From: an uncultured Bacteroides sp.
GTDB lineage: Bacteria > Bacteroidota > Bacteroidia > Bacteroidales > Bacteroidaceae
Direction of reading: 5' to 3'
DNA: 58,219 nt
NCBI RefSeq assembly: GCF_949298305.1
Contig: NZ_CASFWU010000005.1
Location: 1-58,219, forward strand
Of this stretch, positions 34,315-42,643 are shown one piece after another (positions within the stretch are counted from its first letter, which is position 1; each line of letters begins with the position of its first letter). The notes beneath the pieces are model-generated. The model was not told where the DNA came from. It did not search any database and saw nothing but the letters and a program-made list of their open reading frames with translations. The translations under genes and the position numbers were made by a program.

Positions 34315-36018
34315 TTACTTGCAATGCTTCTCAATCAAAGCATCCACATTGGGGTCTCCCAGTTCCTTGGCTTTCTGGAAATTCTTGCAGGCTTCATTCT
34401 TTTTCTTAAGCTGCAAATAGGCAATGCCTACCAGGCGATAACCTTCAGCATAGCCGGGATCAATCTCCAAAGCCTTGTTCAACACATTCAATGCCTCCTC
34501 ATTACGGCCTACACGCATATTGACAACCGCCAGTTCGGCACGGTAGGTCAGGTCTTTCGGATTCAGTTCAATGGCCTTAGCCATATCGTCCAGCGCCCGC
34601 TGATACTGTTTAGCCTTCAAGGCCGCCTGCTCGCGGTAATAATAGAACAAATCGTTAACCTTGCCGTTAGCCACCTGATAGTAGGCATCATAATCTTGCA
34701 AGGCAGCACGGGCCTGATCTGCATTCATGCGTGCCTGAGCACGTTCCAACAGATAGGGGGCTGCTATTTCGGTATAGGGCTGGGGGCAGCGTGCGATACA
34801 ACTGTCCATCAAAGCCAGCACCTCTTCGGCCGGTGCTTTCATCATTTCTTTAGTCTTGGCCGTATTGAAGAAAGTGGCAGGTGAAGCCAGATTGGTCTGA
34901 TTGACCTTCTCATAACTGGTCAAAGCCGAAGCATAATCCTGCTTGGCATAACAGATGTCACCTTCCAATTGCAGGTATATCGGCAGAGGCTCCATTTCAA
35001 TGGCCTTTCTGATTTCCTCCAAAGCCTTGTCAAACGACCAGTCTTTATAAACCGTCTTGGGTTCTCCCAACATGTAGGCATAAATCAGTTTGGCACGGTT
35101 ATAGTAGGCATCGTCTTTCTTTGAGGAAACTTCCAAAGCCTTGTCAAGGTCTTCGGACACCAGCTCCATGGAAGGTTCCTCTATAGACATTGCCAACCTG
35201 TTGCTGGCACGGCGGATATATCCCTCGGAACTATTGGGGAATTGCGCGACAAAGTCATCCAACAACGCAGCATATCTGTCCGCAGAAATCTGAGAAGACG
35301 CCATCAGCAGAAAGACCAGTGCCTGCTCCTCGGTATCGGGCAACGCCTTCTTGATGCCGATAGTCCGCAAAGTCATATCATTGTATGACAATGCCGATAT
35401 GCTTTGGGCCGCGGCAAAGCGAACGTCTACGGCATAACAAACTGTGGCTGTATCCTGCCCCGAAGACTTCTGCACCATGCCGAAAGCCAATCCGTCTGCC
35501 GTAACAAGCGGACAACTAACCATCTTGTCCGTCAGATGCATGTCGAGTGTATAGTAATTGTTGTTGTCTGCCACCTTATCTACAGCCTTCACCTTACCAG
35601 CCGTATAGGAACGATCCTTGCGGGTGGAATAAGGCAGCAGATAAACATCCGTACCCACCGCAGGAGATGCAGCCACCACCGAAAGGGCAGGTACTTTCTT
35701 CCCGGTAATCGCCACTTTGAACTTCACGACATCATACATGTCATCGGCACCCATGATAGCCTCTACCGGCATCTGTTCCCCTTCGTAGTTGACAATAACC
35801 GCACGTTTGGCATCCTTGAACAAGGAGTAATCGGACAAGGCAATGCCATCTTCCGTTACAAAAAAGCCGTTTCCCGTGTTCAATATCTTGTCATCCTGGC
35901 CGTAGGTTACGACCGAAAAGACAGAACGTTTTGCCTTCTCCATCCATTTGGGAGCCTGTGCCATTCCCCATTGAGCCAAGAGGCACAATCCCCAAAACAA
36001 TAAAAATCCTTTTTTCAT
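34315..36018 (-). CDS. Secreted trypsin-like-fold protein with TPRs, triad incomplete
   Basis: A 567-residue protein with a signal peptide (MKKGFLLFWGLCLLAQWGMAQ). Residues ~30-210 follow a trypsin/HtrA-like barrel: GNGFFVTEDGIALSDYSLF sits where GTGFxxxxxGxxxTNYH is expected, but the catalytic His is Ser65. The nucleophile region reads KMVSCPLVTADG, keeping a Ser but losing the GNSGG oxyanion loop. Residues ~250-560 are tetratricopeptide repeats (YQRALDDMAKAIELNPKDL; NEEALNVLNKALEIDPGYA). It is likely a binding protein rather than a protease. It is last in the dnaN-to-rlmB run and is followed by a terminator. Confidence 0.82.
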   Translation of the reverse strand: MKKGFLLFWGLCLLAQWGMAQAPKWMEKAKRSVFSVVTYGQDDKILNTGNGFFVTEDGIALSDYSLFKDAKRAVIVNYEGEQMPVEAIMGADDMYDVVKFKVAITGKKVPALSVVAASPAVGTDVYLLPYSTRKDRSYTAGKVKAVDKVADNNNYYTLDMHLTDKMVSCPLVTADGLAFGMVQKSSGQDTATVCYAVDVRFAAAQSISALSYNDMTLRTIGIKKALPDTEEQALVFLLMASSQISADRYAALLDDFVAQFPNSSEGYIRRASNRLAMSIEEPSMELVSEDLDKALEVSSKKDDAYYNRAKLIYAYMLGEPKTVYKDWSFDKALEEIRKAIEMEPLPIYLQLEGDICYAKQDYASALTSYEKVNQTNLASPATFFNTAKTKEMMKAPAEEVLALMDSCIARCPQPYTEIAAPYLLERAQARMNADQARAALQDYDAYYQVANGKVNDLFYYYREQAALKAKQYQRALDDMAKAIELNPKDLTYRAELAVVNMRVGRNEEALNVLNKALEIDPGYAEGYRLVGIAYLQLKKKNEACKNFQKAKELGDPNVDALIEKHCK

Positions 36019-36063
36019 ATATCAGTCTATCGTTTAATTTCCTTCCCCGGGAAGCAATCCGTT

Positions 36064-36807
36064 TCACTCGCGAGTCCTCTGTCTGACGGCCTCGTAAATC
36101 AAAATACCGGCAGCGACCGACACATTCAGAGACTCGATGGTGCCAAACATCGGGATTTTGACCCACTCATCGCACAGGGCCAGATTATCGTATGAGACAC
36201 CTTTGTCCTCAGCCCCCATAATGATGCACATCGGCCCCGTATAGTCAGCCTTGACATAGTCGTAATCGCCTTTCTCCGTAGCGGCTACGACATGAAAACC
36301 GCTGTTCTTGAGATATTGCAAGGCATCTTTCAGATTCGGTTCACGGCAAACCGGCAACGTATGCAAGGCACCTGCCGAAGTTTTGATGGCATCCGCATTC
36401 ACTGTCACGCTGTTCTTGGCCGGAATCACGATGGCATCCACTCCGGCACATTCGCAAGTGCGGGCAATGGCTCCAAAGTTACGGACATCGGTCACCCCGT
36501 CCAACATCACAAACAGGGGATTCTTCCCCTGCTCGAACAAGAAAGGAACAATATCCTCTATCCGCTGATATGTAATGGAAGAGATGAAAGCCACCACTCC
36601 CTGATGGTTCTTGCGGGTAATGCGGTTGATGCGCTCTACCGGTACACGGCTTACCGGTATATGTTTCCCCTTCAACACCGTGAAAAGTTCCCGGGAGAGT
36701 TCACTTTGTATATCTTTCTTTATCAGAATCTTGTCAATGTCCTTTCCTGCCTGTACGGCTTCTATTACCGCCCGGATTCCGAAGATTATCTCATTGTTAT
36801 CAGTCAT
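36064..36807 (-). CDS. rlmB: 23S rRNA 2'-O-methyltransferase, RlmB type
   Basis: A 247-residue SpoU enzyme with an N-terminal L30e-like RNA-binding domain (FGIRAVIEAVQAGKDIDKIL) and the knotted domain: DGVTDVRNFGAIARTCECAG (motif 1), IIMGAEDKGVS (motif 2) and IPMFGTIESLNVSVAAGILIYE (motif 3). Relatives methylate G2251 of 23S rRNA; the exact base here is inferred. It lies 40 bases after recN on the same strand. Confidence 0.92.
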   Translation of the reverse strand: MTDNNEIIFGIRAVIEAVQAGKDIDKILIKKDIQSELSRELFTVLKGKHIPVSRVPVERINRITRKNHQGVVAFISSITYQRIEDIVPFLFEQGKNPLFVMLDGVTDVRNFGAIARTCECAGVDAIVIPAKNSVTVNADAIKTSAGALHTLPVCREPNLKDALQYLKNSGFHVVAATEKGDYDYVKADYTGPMCIIMGAEDKGVSYDNLALCDEWVKIPMFGTIESLNVSVAAGILIYEAVRQRTRE

Positions 36808-36847
36808 CTATGTTTCATCATTAAAATTACTACTTAACAGTTCATTC

Positions 36848-38506
36848 TCACAAGCCCAATAAGGTCTTGGCATTGTTCAGGGCCGCTTCCGTCAAGGTGG
36901 CCCCACTCAACATGTGAGCCAGTTCTTCAATCCGCTCCTCATCGGTCAGGCGGCGGATGTGGCTATTGGTCTCGGTGGCATTATCCTGCTTATATACCTT
37001 ATAATGTACCCGTCCGCGGGCTGCAATCTGAGGCAGATGCGTGATGCTGATGACCTGACGGTTGTTATCGCCCATCTCCTGCATAATGTCAGCCATGCGG
37101 TCGGCAATTTCTCCCGACACACCTGTATCTATCTCATCAAACACGATAGTAGGCAATTTGACCGCCCGGGCAATCATCGCCTTAATGGACAACATAACCC
37201 TCGCTATCTCACCGCCGGAAGCCACCGAAGAGATGTTTTGCAAAGGTGCATTCTTGTTGGCCGAGAACAGAAAATTCACCGCATCGGCTCCATGTGTGCC
37301 CGGCTCCTTCCGGGCACCGATTTCCACTTGAAAACGCACATTGGGCATGCCCAACTGCATCAATCGGGAGGCCATCTGCTTTTCCACCTCACGGGCAGCT
37401 TCCTCACGAAGCTCTGTCAACCGGGCCGCACGTTGAACCACCTGTACATAGAGGCCATCGCACTGTTTCCGCAGCACTTCAATCCTTTCATCTGAAGAAG
37501 TGATGGACATCAGCCTGGAGGCATATTCTTCAGTCAAAGCCAGCAACTCTTCCACCGTAGATACACGATGTTTCTGCTGAAGTGTATATATCAGATTCAA
37601 ACGGTCGTTCACCTCTTCCAAACGGGTAGGGTTATATTCTATCCCCTCTTCCTTTTCGGACAGTTCCATGGACACGTCCTTCAGTTCAATATATGAGCTC
37701 TCCAATCGCTCGGACAATTCCCCAGCCGCAGGATAAACCTTTTGCAAGCCGGAAACGGTATTCATGCAATCCTTCAGCACAGCCAGCAATCCGCCTTCAT
37801 CAGAAGCCAGCAACTGTCCGGCACGATACAAGCCCATCTTGATTTCCTCAGCGTGAGCCAGCATCTCGGATTCCTGCTCCAACTGCTCCTGTTCGCCTTC
37901 TACCAAATGCGCTTCCTCCAGCTGCTCCAACTGGAATCGGACGTAATCTTCATCCGCCTTATTCTGCTCTGCCTGAACTATTACTTTCTCCAATTCCTGC
38001 CGAGTACGCCTCCAATCCTGATAAGCCTGCTGATAAGCAGACAATTCCTCTTCGTCATGCGCCAAGATATCCAACACGTTCAACTGAAAGCCTTCCTTGT
38101 TCAGCAATAGGTTTTGATGCTGCGAATGTATGTCAATCAGCATCTCACCCAAATCCTTCATCAAGGACAGCGACACAGGAGTATCATTAATGAAAGCCCG
38201 ACTCTTGCCCGACGTAGAGACTTCCCTGCGTAGGATGCACTCGTCCTCGTACTCCAAGTCGTTTTCCTCAAAGAAAGGACACATGTCGTAAGCTCCAATC
38301 TCAAAGCGGGCTTCAATCACACACTTCATGGCTCCCTGGCGAATGGCTTTCGCGTCGGCTCGTTGCCCCAGCAACAGACCGATAGCCCCCAAAATGATAG
38401 ACTTTCCGGCACCGGTCTCTCCCGTTATGACCGAGAATCCGGTACCGAACTCAATTTCAAGCTTTTCTATCAGCGCATAATTCTGTATATAAAGTGTACG
38501 CAACAT
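36848..38506 (-). CDS. recN: DNA repair protein RecN
   Basis: A 552-residue SMC-like ATPase of double-strand-break repair. Walker A is ITGETGAGKSIILGAIGLL; a long coiled-coil middle (~160-360) is followed by the ABC signature NISSVASGGEIARVMLSIK, Walker B TIVFDEIDTGVSG and the His-switch ISITHLPQIAARG. Normal length. It lies 50 bases after coaBC in the same run of genes. Confidence 0.97.
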   Translation of the reverse strand: MLRTLYIQNYALIEKLEIEFGTGFSVITGETGAGKSIILGAIGLLLGQRADAKAIRQGAMKCVIEARFEIGAYDMCPFFEENDLEYEDECILRREVSTSGKSRAFINDTPVSLSLMKDLGEMLIDIHSQHQNLLLNKEGFQLNVLDILAHDEEELSAYQQAYQDWRRTRQELEKVIVQAEQNKADEDYVRFQLEQLEEAHLVEGEQEQLEQESEMLAHAEEIKMGLYRAGQLLASDEGGLLAVLKDCMNTVSGLQKVYPAAGELSERLESSYIELKDVSMELSEKEEGIEYNPTRLEEVNDRLNLIYTLQQKHRVSTVEELLALTEEYASRLMSITSSDERIEVLRKQCDGLYVQVVQRAARLTELREEAAREVEKQMASRLMQLGMPNVRFQVEIGARKEPGTHGADAVNFLFSANKNAPLQNISSVASGGEIARVMLSIKAMIARAVKLPTIVFDEIDTGVSGEIADRMADIMQEMGDNNRQVISITHLPQIAARGRVHYKVYKQDNATETNSHIRRLTDEERIEELAHMLSGATLTEAALNNAKTLLGL

Positions 38507-38556
38507 AACTTATCTACCTTAATAAACGGCTTCTTTTTAGTTCAGGAAGTCGACAT

Positions 38557-39783
38557 TCACTTTTTAAGAATCTCTGCCAGGCGGTCTACGATGTCGGCGG
38601 CGACTTCTGTTTTGGGTTTCAACGGATAGTCCGTCTTTCCGTTACGGTCTATGATTGATATTTTGTTGGTATCGCAACGGAAACCTGCACCTTTGTCGTT
38701 CAACGAATTCAGCACGATGAAATCCAGATTCTTTCTTTCCAGTTTGCCTTGGGCATTGGCCTGTTCATCGTTCGTTTCCAAGGCAAAACCTACCAATACC
38801 TTCCGGCCGGCCTGCTCCGCTTTCAGCCGTCCCAAAGCGGCGGCAATGTCCTGCGTCGGCTTCAGATGCAGCGTAAGATCGCCTGTCTTCTCCCGCTTCA
38901 TCTTTTCCTCAGCTACCTGTTCGGGAGTATAATCGGCTACAGCTGCACAAAGGATGGCGGCATCAGCCTCATCGAACCAACGCAACGTCTCTTCATACAT
39001 CTGTGCAGCCGACTCCACATCGCAACGCTTATAAGGAGTAAAATGGGTCTGACGCTGTACGGGACCTGTCACCAATATCACCTTGGCTCCTCGGGCAGTG
39101 CATTCATCGGCCAAAGCAAAGCCCATCTTTCCCGAGGAATAGTTGCCAATAAAGCGTACAGGGTCTATCTTCTCATACGTAGGTCCTGTGGTAATCAGGA
39201 TGGTCTTGCCGCACAAATCTCCCTCCTTCTCCGCGAAATACTCCTCCAGATGACGGATGATGGCCTCCGGTTCTTCCATACGTCCCTTGCCTACCAGATG
39301 ACTGGCCAGTTCGCCCGTGCCCGGCTCAATGATATGATTACCATAACTGCGCAACCGCTCCAGATTCTGCTGAGTTGAAGGATGAGCATACATATCCAGA
39401 TCCATAGCCGGAGCCACGAACACAGGAGCTTTAGCCGAAAGATATGTGGTAATCAGCATGTTGTCTGCCACTCCATTAGCCATCTTGCCTATGGTCGAGG
39501 CCGTAGCAGGGGCAATCAGCATGGCATCGGCCCACAAGCCCAAATCGACGTGGCTGTTCCACGTCCCGTCACGCTGGGCGAAAAACTCGCTGATAACCGG
39601 TTTGCTGGTCAAGGCCGACAAAGTTATCGGTGTTATAAATTCCTTTCCTGCAGGGGTAATGACGACCTGCACTTCCGCTCCTTTCTTAATCAGACCACGA
39701 ATAATGAGACATGCCTTATAGGCCGCTATGCTACCCGTGATGCCCAATACTATTTTTTTTCCTTTCAGCACGTTTGCCATCAC
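38557..39783 (-). CDS. coaBC: Bifunctional phosphopantothenoylcysteine decarboxylase/synthase
   Basis: The 408-residue fusion carries out two steps of coenzyme A synthesis. The CoaC flavoprotein domain (1-180) has GSIAAYKACLIIRGL, the substrate-binding APAMDLDMY and the catalytic Cys region. The CoaB domain (190-400) has ITTGPTYEKIDPVRFIGN, SSGKMGFALADE and the lysine clamp near VLNSLNDKGAGF. It ends 50 bases before recN and begins 4 bases after the exonuclease stop, so it is clearly co-transcribed. Confidence 0.97.
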   Translation of the reverse strand: MMANVLKGKKIVLGITGSIAAYKACLIIRGLIKKGAEVQVVITPAGKEFITPITLSALTSKPVISEFFAQRDGTWNSHVDLGLWADAMLIAPATASTIGKMANGVADNMLITTYLSAKAPVFVAPAMDLDMYAHPSTQQNLERLRSYGNHIIEPGTGELASHLVGKGRMEEPEAIIRHLEEYFAEKEGDLCGKTILITTGPTYEKIDPVRFIGNYSSGKMGFALADECTARGAKVILVTGPVQRQTHFTPYKRCDVESAAQMYEETLRWFDEADAAILCAAVADYTPEQVAEEKMKREKTGDLTLHLKPTQDIAAALGRLKAEQAGRKVLVGFALETNDEQANAQGKLERKNLDFIVLNSLNDKGAGFRCDTNKISIIDRNGKTDYPLKPKTEVAADIVDRLAEILKK

Positions 39784-39787
39784 ATCA

Positions 39788-40558
39788 TCATTTTTGAGTC
39801 ATTTCACGCAGACGGATTTTGGTAAGCATGGCTTTGGTATTCAGTGTAAAGTCGTTATTCAGTATCCAGCCATAATATCCCGGATCGCGTTTCAGCACCT
39901 CGGCCACAGGCATACCTTTATATTTGCCGAAATTAAAGATTTCAACGCCTTTGTCGTCATAGACCATACGGCCGGCAAAATCCACATTCTTACTGAAACT
40001 GGAGTATTCGGAAAGGAAAGCCACATCATTCTGCAACTCAGGATAACGGTCCAATTGCGACATCAGCACCTCGTAGGTGGCACGGGTATCGGCTTCGGCC
40101 GTATGTGCATCTTCCAGATTCTTGCCACAATAGAATTTATAGGCAGCAGAAAGTGTCCGTTGCTCCATCTTGTGGAAAATGACCTGCACATCGACAAACT
40201 TGCGGCGGCTGAGGTCAATGTCCACATCCGCGCGCAGGAACTCTTCGGCCAGGACGGGGATGTCAAACCGATTGGAATTGAAACCTGCCAGGTCACAGCC
40301 CTCAATGTCGTTGGCTATCTTACGCGCCACTTCTTTGAAGGTCGGGCAGTTGGCCACGTCAGCATCATAAATGCCATGTACCGTCGATGCCTCTGCCGGG
40401 ATGTGCATCTCGGGATTGATACGCATGGTTTTCGATTCTTCGTTGCCATTCGGATATACTTTCAGGTAGCATATCTCTACAATACGGTCGGTATTGATAT
40501 TGGTTCCCGTTGTCTCCAAATCAAAGAAGACAAGGGGATTTCTCAAGTTCAGTTTCAT
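39788..40558 (-). CDS. DnaQ-like 3'-5' exonuclease (epsilon-type)
   Basis: A 256-residue DEDD exonuclease: ExoI VFFDLETTGTNINTDRIVE (acidic DxE), ExoII LAGFNSNRFDIPVLAEEF, and ExoIII with HTAEADTRATYEV (DEDDh His). The C-terminal extension (FAGRMVYDDKGVEIFNFGKYKG) is usual in Bacteroidetes homologues. Sandwiched between dnaN (32 bases) and coaBC (4 bases), it is a good candidate for the proofreading exonuclease working with the clamp, though Pol III epsilon identity is inferred from position. Confidence 0.88.
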   Translation of the reverse strand: MKLNLRNPLVFFDLETTGTNINTDRIVEICYLKVYPNGNEESKTMRINPEMHIPAEASTVHGIYDADVANCPTFKEVARKIANDIEGCDLAGFNSNRFDIPVLAEEFLRADVDIDLSRRKFVDVQVIFHKMEQRTLSAAYKFYCGKNLEDAHTAEADTRATYEVLMSQLDRYPELQNDVAFLSEYSSFSKNVDFAGRMVYDDKGVEIFNFGKYKGMPVAEVLKRDPGYYGWILNNDFTLNTKAMLTKIRLREMTQK

Positions 40559-40590
40559 AAGTTACATTCAGATAAAATGGCACATTTCGA

Positions 40591-41715
40591 TTAATCATTG
40601 AGCATCATAGGCATCAGCAGCATCAACAAATCTTCATTCTCTTCCTGTTCCACCGGAACGATGACACCCGCGCGGGAAGGATCGGCCAATTCAATCACCA
40701 CTTCCTCGGCAGAGATATTGTTGAGAATGTCAACCAGGAAAGTAGACTTGAAGCCGATGCTCATGGGAGCACCGCTATACTGGCAGGCCAACGTTTCCTC
40801 AGCCGAAGTGGAAAAGTCGATATCCTGGGCAGAAACGACCAACAGATTTTCCTGCATACGCAGCTTGATAAGGCTGCTGGCTTGCGAAGAGAAAATGGAG
40901 ACACGGCGCAATGCACCTATCAGCATCAGACGGTCAATTATAATCTTATAAGGATTGTTCTGCGGAATTACCGAATTATAATTAGGATAGCGTCCTTCTA
41001 TCAAGCGGCAAACCATCCGGAACTTCTCCAACGTGAACACTGCATTGCGCTCATCAAACTCAATGGTTACATTACCCTCTTCACGAGGTAACAGGTTCTT
41101 TATCAATGAAGCGGGTTTCTTGGGCAGAATAAATGCTGCACGTTCATTGCCATGTGCTGCCAGTGTACGGCAACGCACCAACTTGTGACCGTCGGAAGCC
41201 ACCATAGTGATATCGTCCGTCGTTATGTCAAAATAAATACCATTCATCACCGGACGAAGTTCGTCGTCGGCCGTGGCAAATACGGCGCGGTTGATTCCTC
41301 CTAACAGTATCTGTGCATCCAGCTCCACACGCACAGCACTTTCACTCAACATGGTCACCTGAGGGAATTCGTCGGCATTCTGTCCTACCAAACTATATTT
41401 ACCGTTCTGATACTGCACCGTTATCTCCATGGTGTTCATATTAATGCAAAACGACAGGGGCTGCTCCGGAATTTCCTTGAGGGCGTCCAGCAGAGTTTTG
41501 GCTGTAACTGCAAAGCGTCCGTCGGCATCACTTTCATTCACTTCTACGGAAGTAACCATGGTCGTCTCACTATCAGATGCCGTTATGGACAAAGTTCCAT
41601 CCTGCAATTCAAAAAGGAAACAATCCAGAATGGGCAACGCATTCTTAGAATTAATAACACGGCTGACAGCCTGCAAATGGCTGAAAAGCGCAGCACTTGA
41701 AACTATAAAATTCAT
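40591..41715 (-). CDS. dnaN: DNA polymerase III beta sliding clamp
   Basis: The ATG at 41715 (MNFIVSSAALFSHLQAVSRV) is the conserved family start and gives 374 residues; an ATG 36 bases upstream would add 12 unconserved residues. Three-fold clamp architecture is seen: ISRVINSKNALPILDCF-like first domain, VRVELDAQILLGGINRAVFATADDELRPVMNGIYFD in the second, and the C-terminal LLMLLMPMML. It is first in an operon with the exonuclease, coaBC, recN and rlmB. Confidence 0.96.
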   Translation of the reverse strand: MNFIVSSAALFSHLQAVSRVINSKNALPILDCFLFELQDGTLSITASDSETTMVTSVEVNESDADGRFAVTAKTLLDALKEIPEQPLSFCINMNTMEITVQYQNGKYSLVGQNADEFPQVTMLSESAVRVELDAQILLGGINRAVFATADDELRPVMNGIYFDITTDDITMVASDGHKLVRCRTLAAHGNERAAFILPKKPASLIKNLLPREEGNVTIEFDERNAVFTLEKFRMVCRLIEGRYPNYNSVIPQNNPYKIIIDRLMLIGALRRVSIFSSQASSLIKLRMQENLLVVSAQDIDFSTSAEETLACQYSGAPMSIGFKSTFLVDILNNISAEEVVIELADPSRAGVIVPVEQEENEDLLMLLMPMMLND

Positions 41716-41925
41716 ATATTCTTGTATGTTTAAATTTTTATCCATATCCATCGCTCCGGTTTTCTAATGGCAAAACATTGGCCTGACAAAGGGGGAAAAA
41801 CCAGTCTTTCCACCTCCCCAAACACAACGACGCGAAGCAGAGCCATTCGTTTCACAAGTAACGGACAAAATTAAAAAAAGAATTTCCTACAGCAAAGAAA
41901 TATACAAAGAAAAAACGGCGGATTA

Positions 41926-41958
41926 TTCGTCGCATATTCCTAAAAAATTGTAACTTCG
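41926..41958 (+). promoter_or_regulatory. Promoter of the DUF3127 gene
   Basis: TTCG (41926-41929), 21-base spacer, TAACTTCG (41951-41958). Each box is one base from consensus; spacing is right. The leader to the ATG at 41982 is short (about 17 bases). Confidence 0.6.
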
Positions 41959-41981
41959 CCGCATCATTAAAACAAAGGACA

Positions 41982-42347
41982 ATGGAATTTACAGGAAAGA
42001 TTATTGCGATACTCCCAGCCAGAGGCGGAGTTTCAAAGACAGGCAATGAGTGGAAAGTTCAGGAATACGTCATTGAAGACCACGGCCAGTATCCCCGCAA
42101 AATGTGCTTCGACGTATTCGGAGCCGACAAGATAGAACAATTCAACATCCAGATGGGCGAAGAACTGACCGTATCGTTCGATATCGACGCACGCCAATGG
42201 CAAGACCGCTGGTTCAACAGCATCCGCGCCTGGAAGGTTGACCGCGTCAGCACCGCTGCCCCCGCAGAAGGCACCGTACCTCCTCCCGCTCCGACTGCCG
42301 CCCCCGACTTCCTGGCCGGCGACGTCAAGGACGACCTGCCTTTCTGA
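41982..42347 (+). CDS. DUF3127 SSB-like OB-fold protein
   Basis: A 121-residue acidic protein. Residues 1-90 look like a small OB fold (MEFTGKIIAILPARGGVSKT, WKVQEYVIEDHGQYPRKMCFDVFG, VSFDIDARQW, WFNSIRAWKVD). A Pro/Ala-rich linker follows, ending in DVKDDLPF. That acidic-hydrophobic tip is the same design as the DDIPF tail by which SSB recruits DNA-repair proteins. From memory this is the Bacteroidetes DUF3127 family. It faces away from dnaN and the exonuclease across a 266-base shared upstream region. Single-strand DNA binding is inferred, not shown. Confidence 0.82.
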   Translation: MEFTGKIIAILPARGGVSKTGNEWKVQEYVIEDHGQYPRKMCFDVFGADKIEQFNIQMGEELTVSFDIDARQWQDRWFNSIRAWKVDRVSTAAPAEGTVPPPAPTAAPDFLAGDVKDDLPF

Positions 42348-42395
42348 CCCCCCGACGGAAGTCCCGAAAGGATTTGCATCAGGCACGATGCGGCA

Positions 42396-42470
42396 AACCG
42401 CCTCAAAACGGATACAGGCTGACAGCATTCAATATGCGAACGAGCAGCCCGCCGCCGTTTTGAGGCGGTT
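42396..42470. repeat. Perfect 16-bp inverted repeat with 43-base loop
   Basis: AACCGCCTCAAAACGG (42396-42411) and CCGTTTTGAGGCGGTT (42455-42470) are exact inverted copies. It lies 48 bases after the DUF3127 stop. The loop is long and there is no T run directly after, so a simple terminator is not certain. Confidence 0.8.
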
Positions 42471-42517
42471 CCATATTCTCACATGGCAATTATTCCCACC
42501 TTCTTTTGAGACAACCT

Positions 42518-42612
42518 TCTCAATAGCCGTTGAGACCCCCTCTCAATAACCGTTGAGAACTCCTTCTCAATAGGCGTTGAGAGTCCCCTCTCAATAGGCG
42601 TTGAGAGCGCAT
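42518..42612. repeat. Four palindromic 23-24 bp tandem units
   Basis: Units begin at 42518, 42541, 42565 and 42589. Each contains TCTCAA-N6-TTGAGA, with N6 being TAGCCG, TAACCG, TAGGCG and TAGGCG. The palindrome arms are invariant while the spacer and the flanking C-rich linker vary. The array lies between the convergent DUF3127 and DUF3352-like genes. Confidence 0.9.
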
Positions 42613-42643
42613 CCTCATAGTCAGTCACAGGAAGTCCCGCCGT

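Noticed and set aside
36064..36807. Duplicate of the SpoU gene at 20644-21450
   Set aside because: The two differ in N-terminal domain and overall sequence and are distinct family members.
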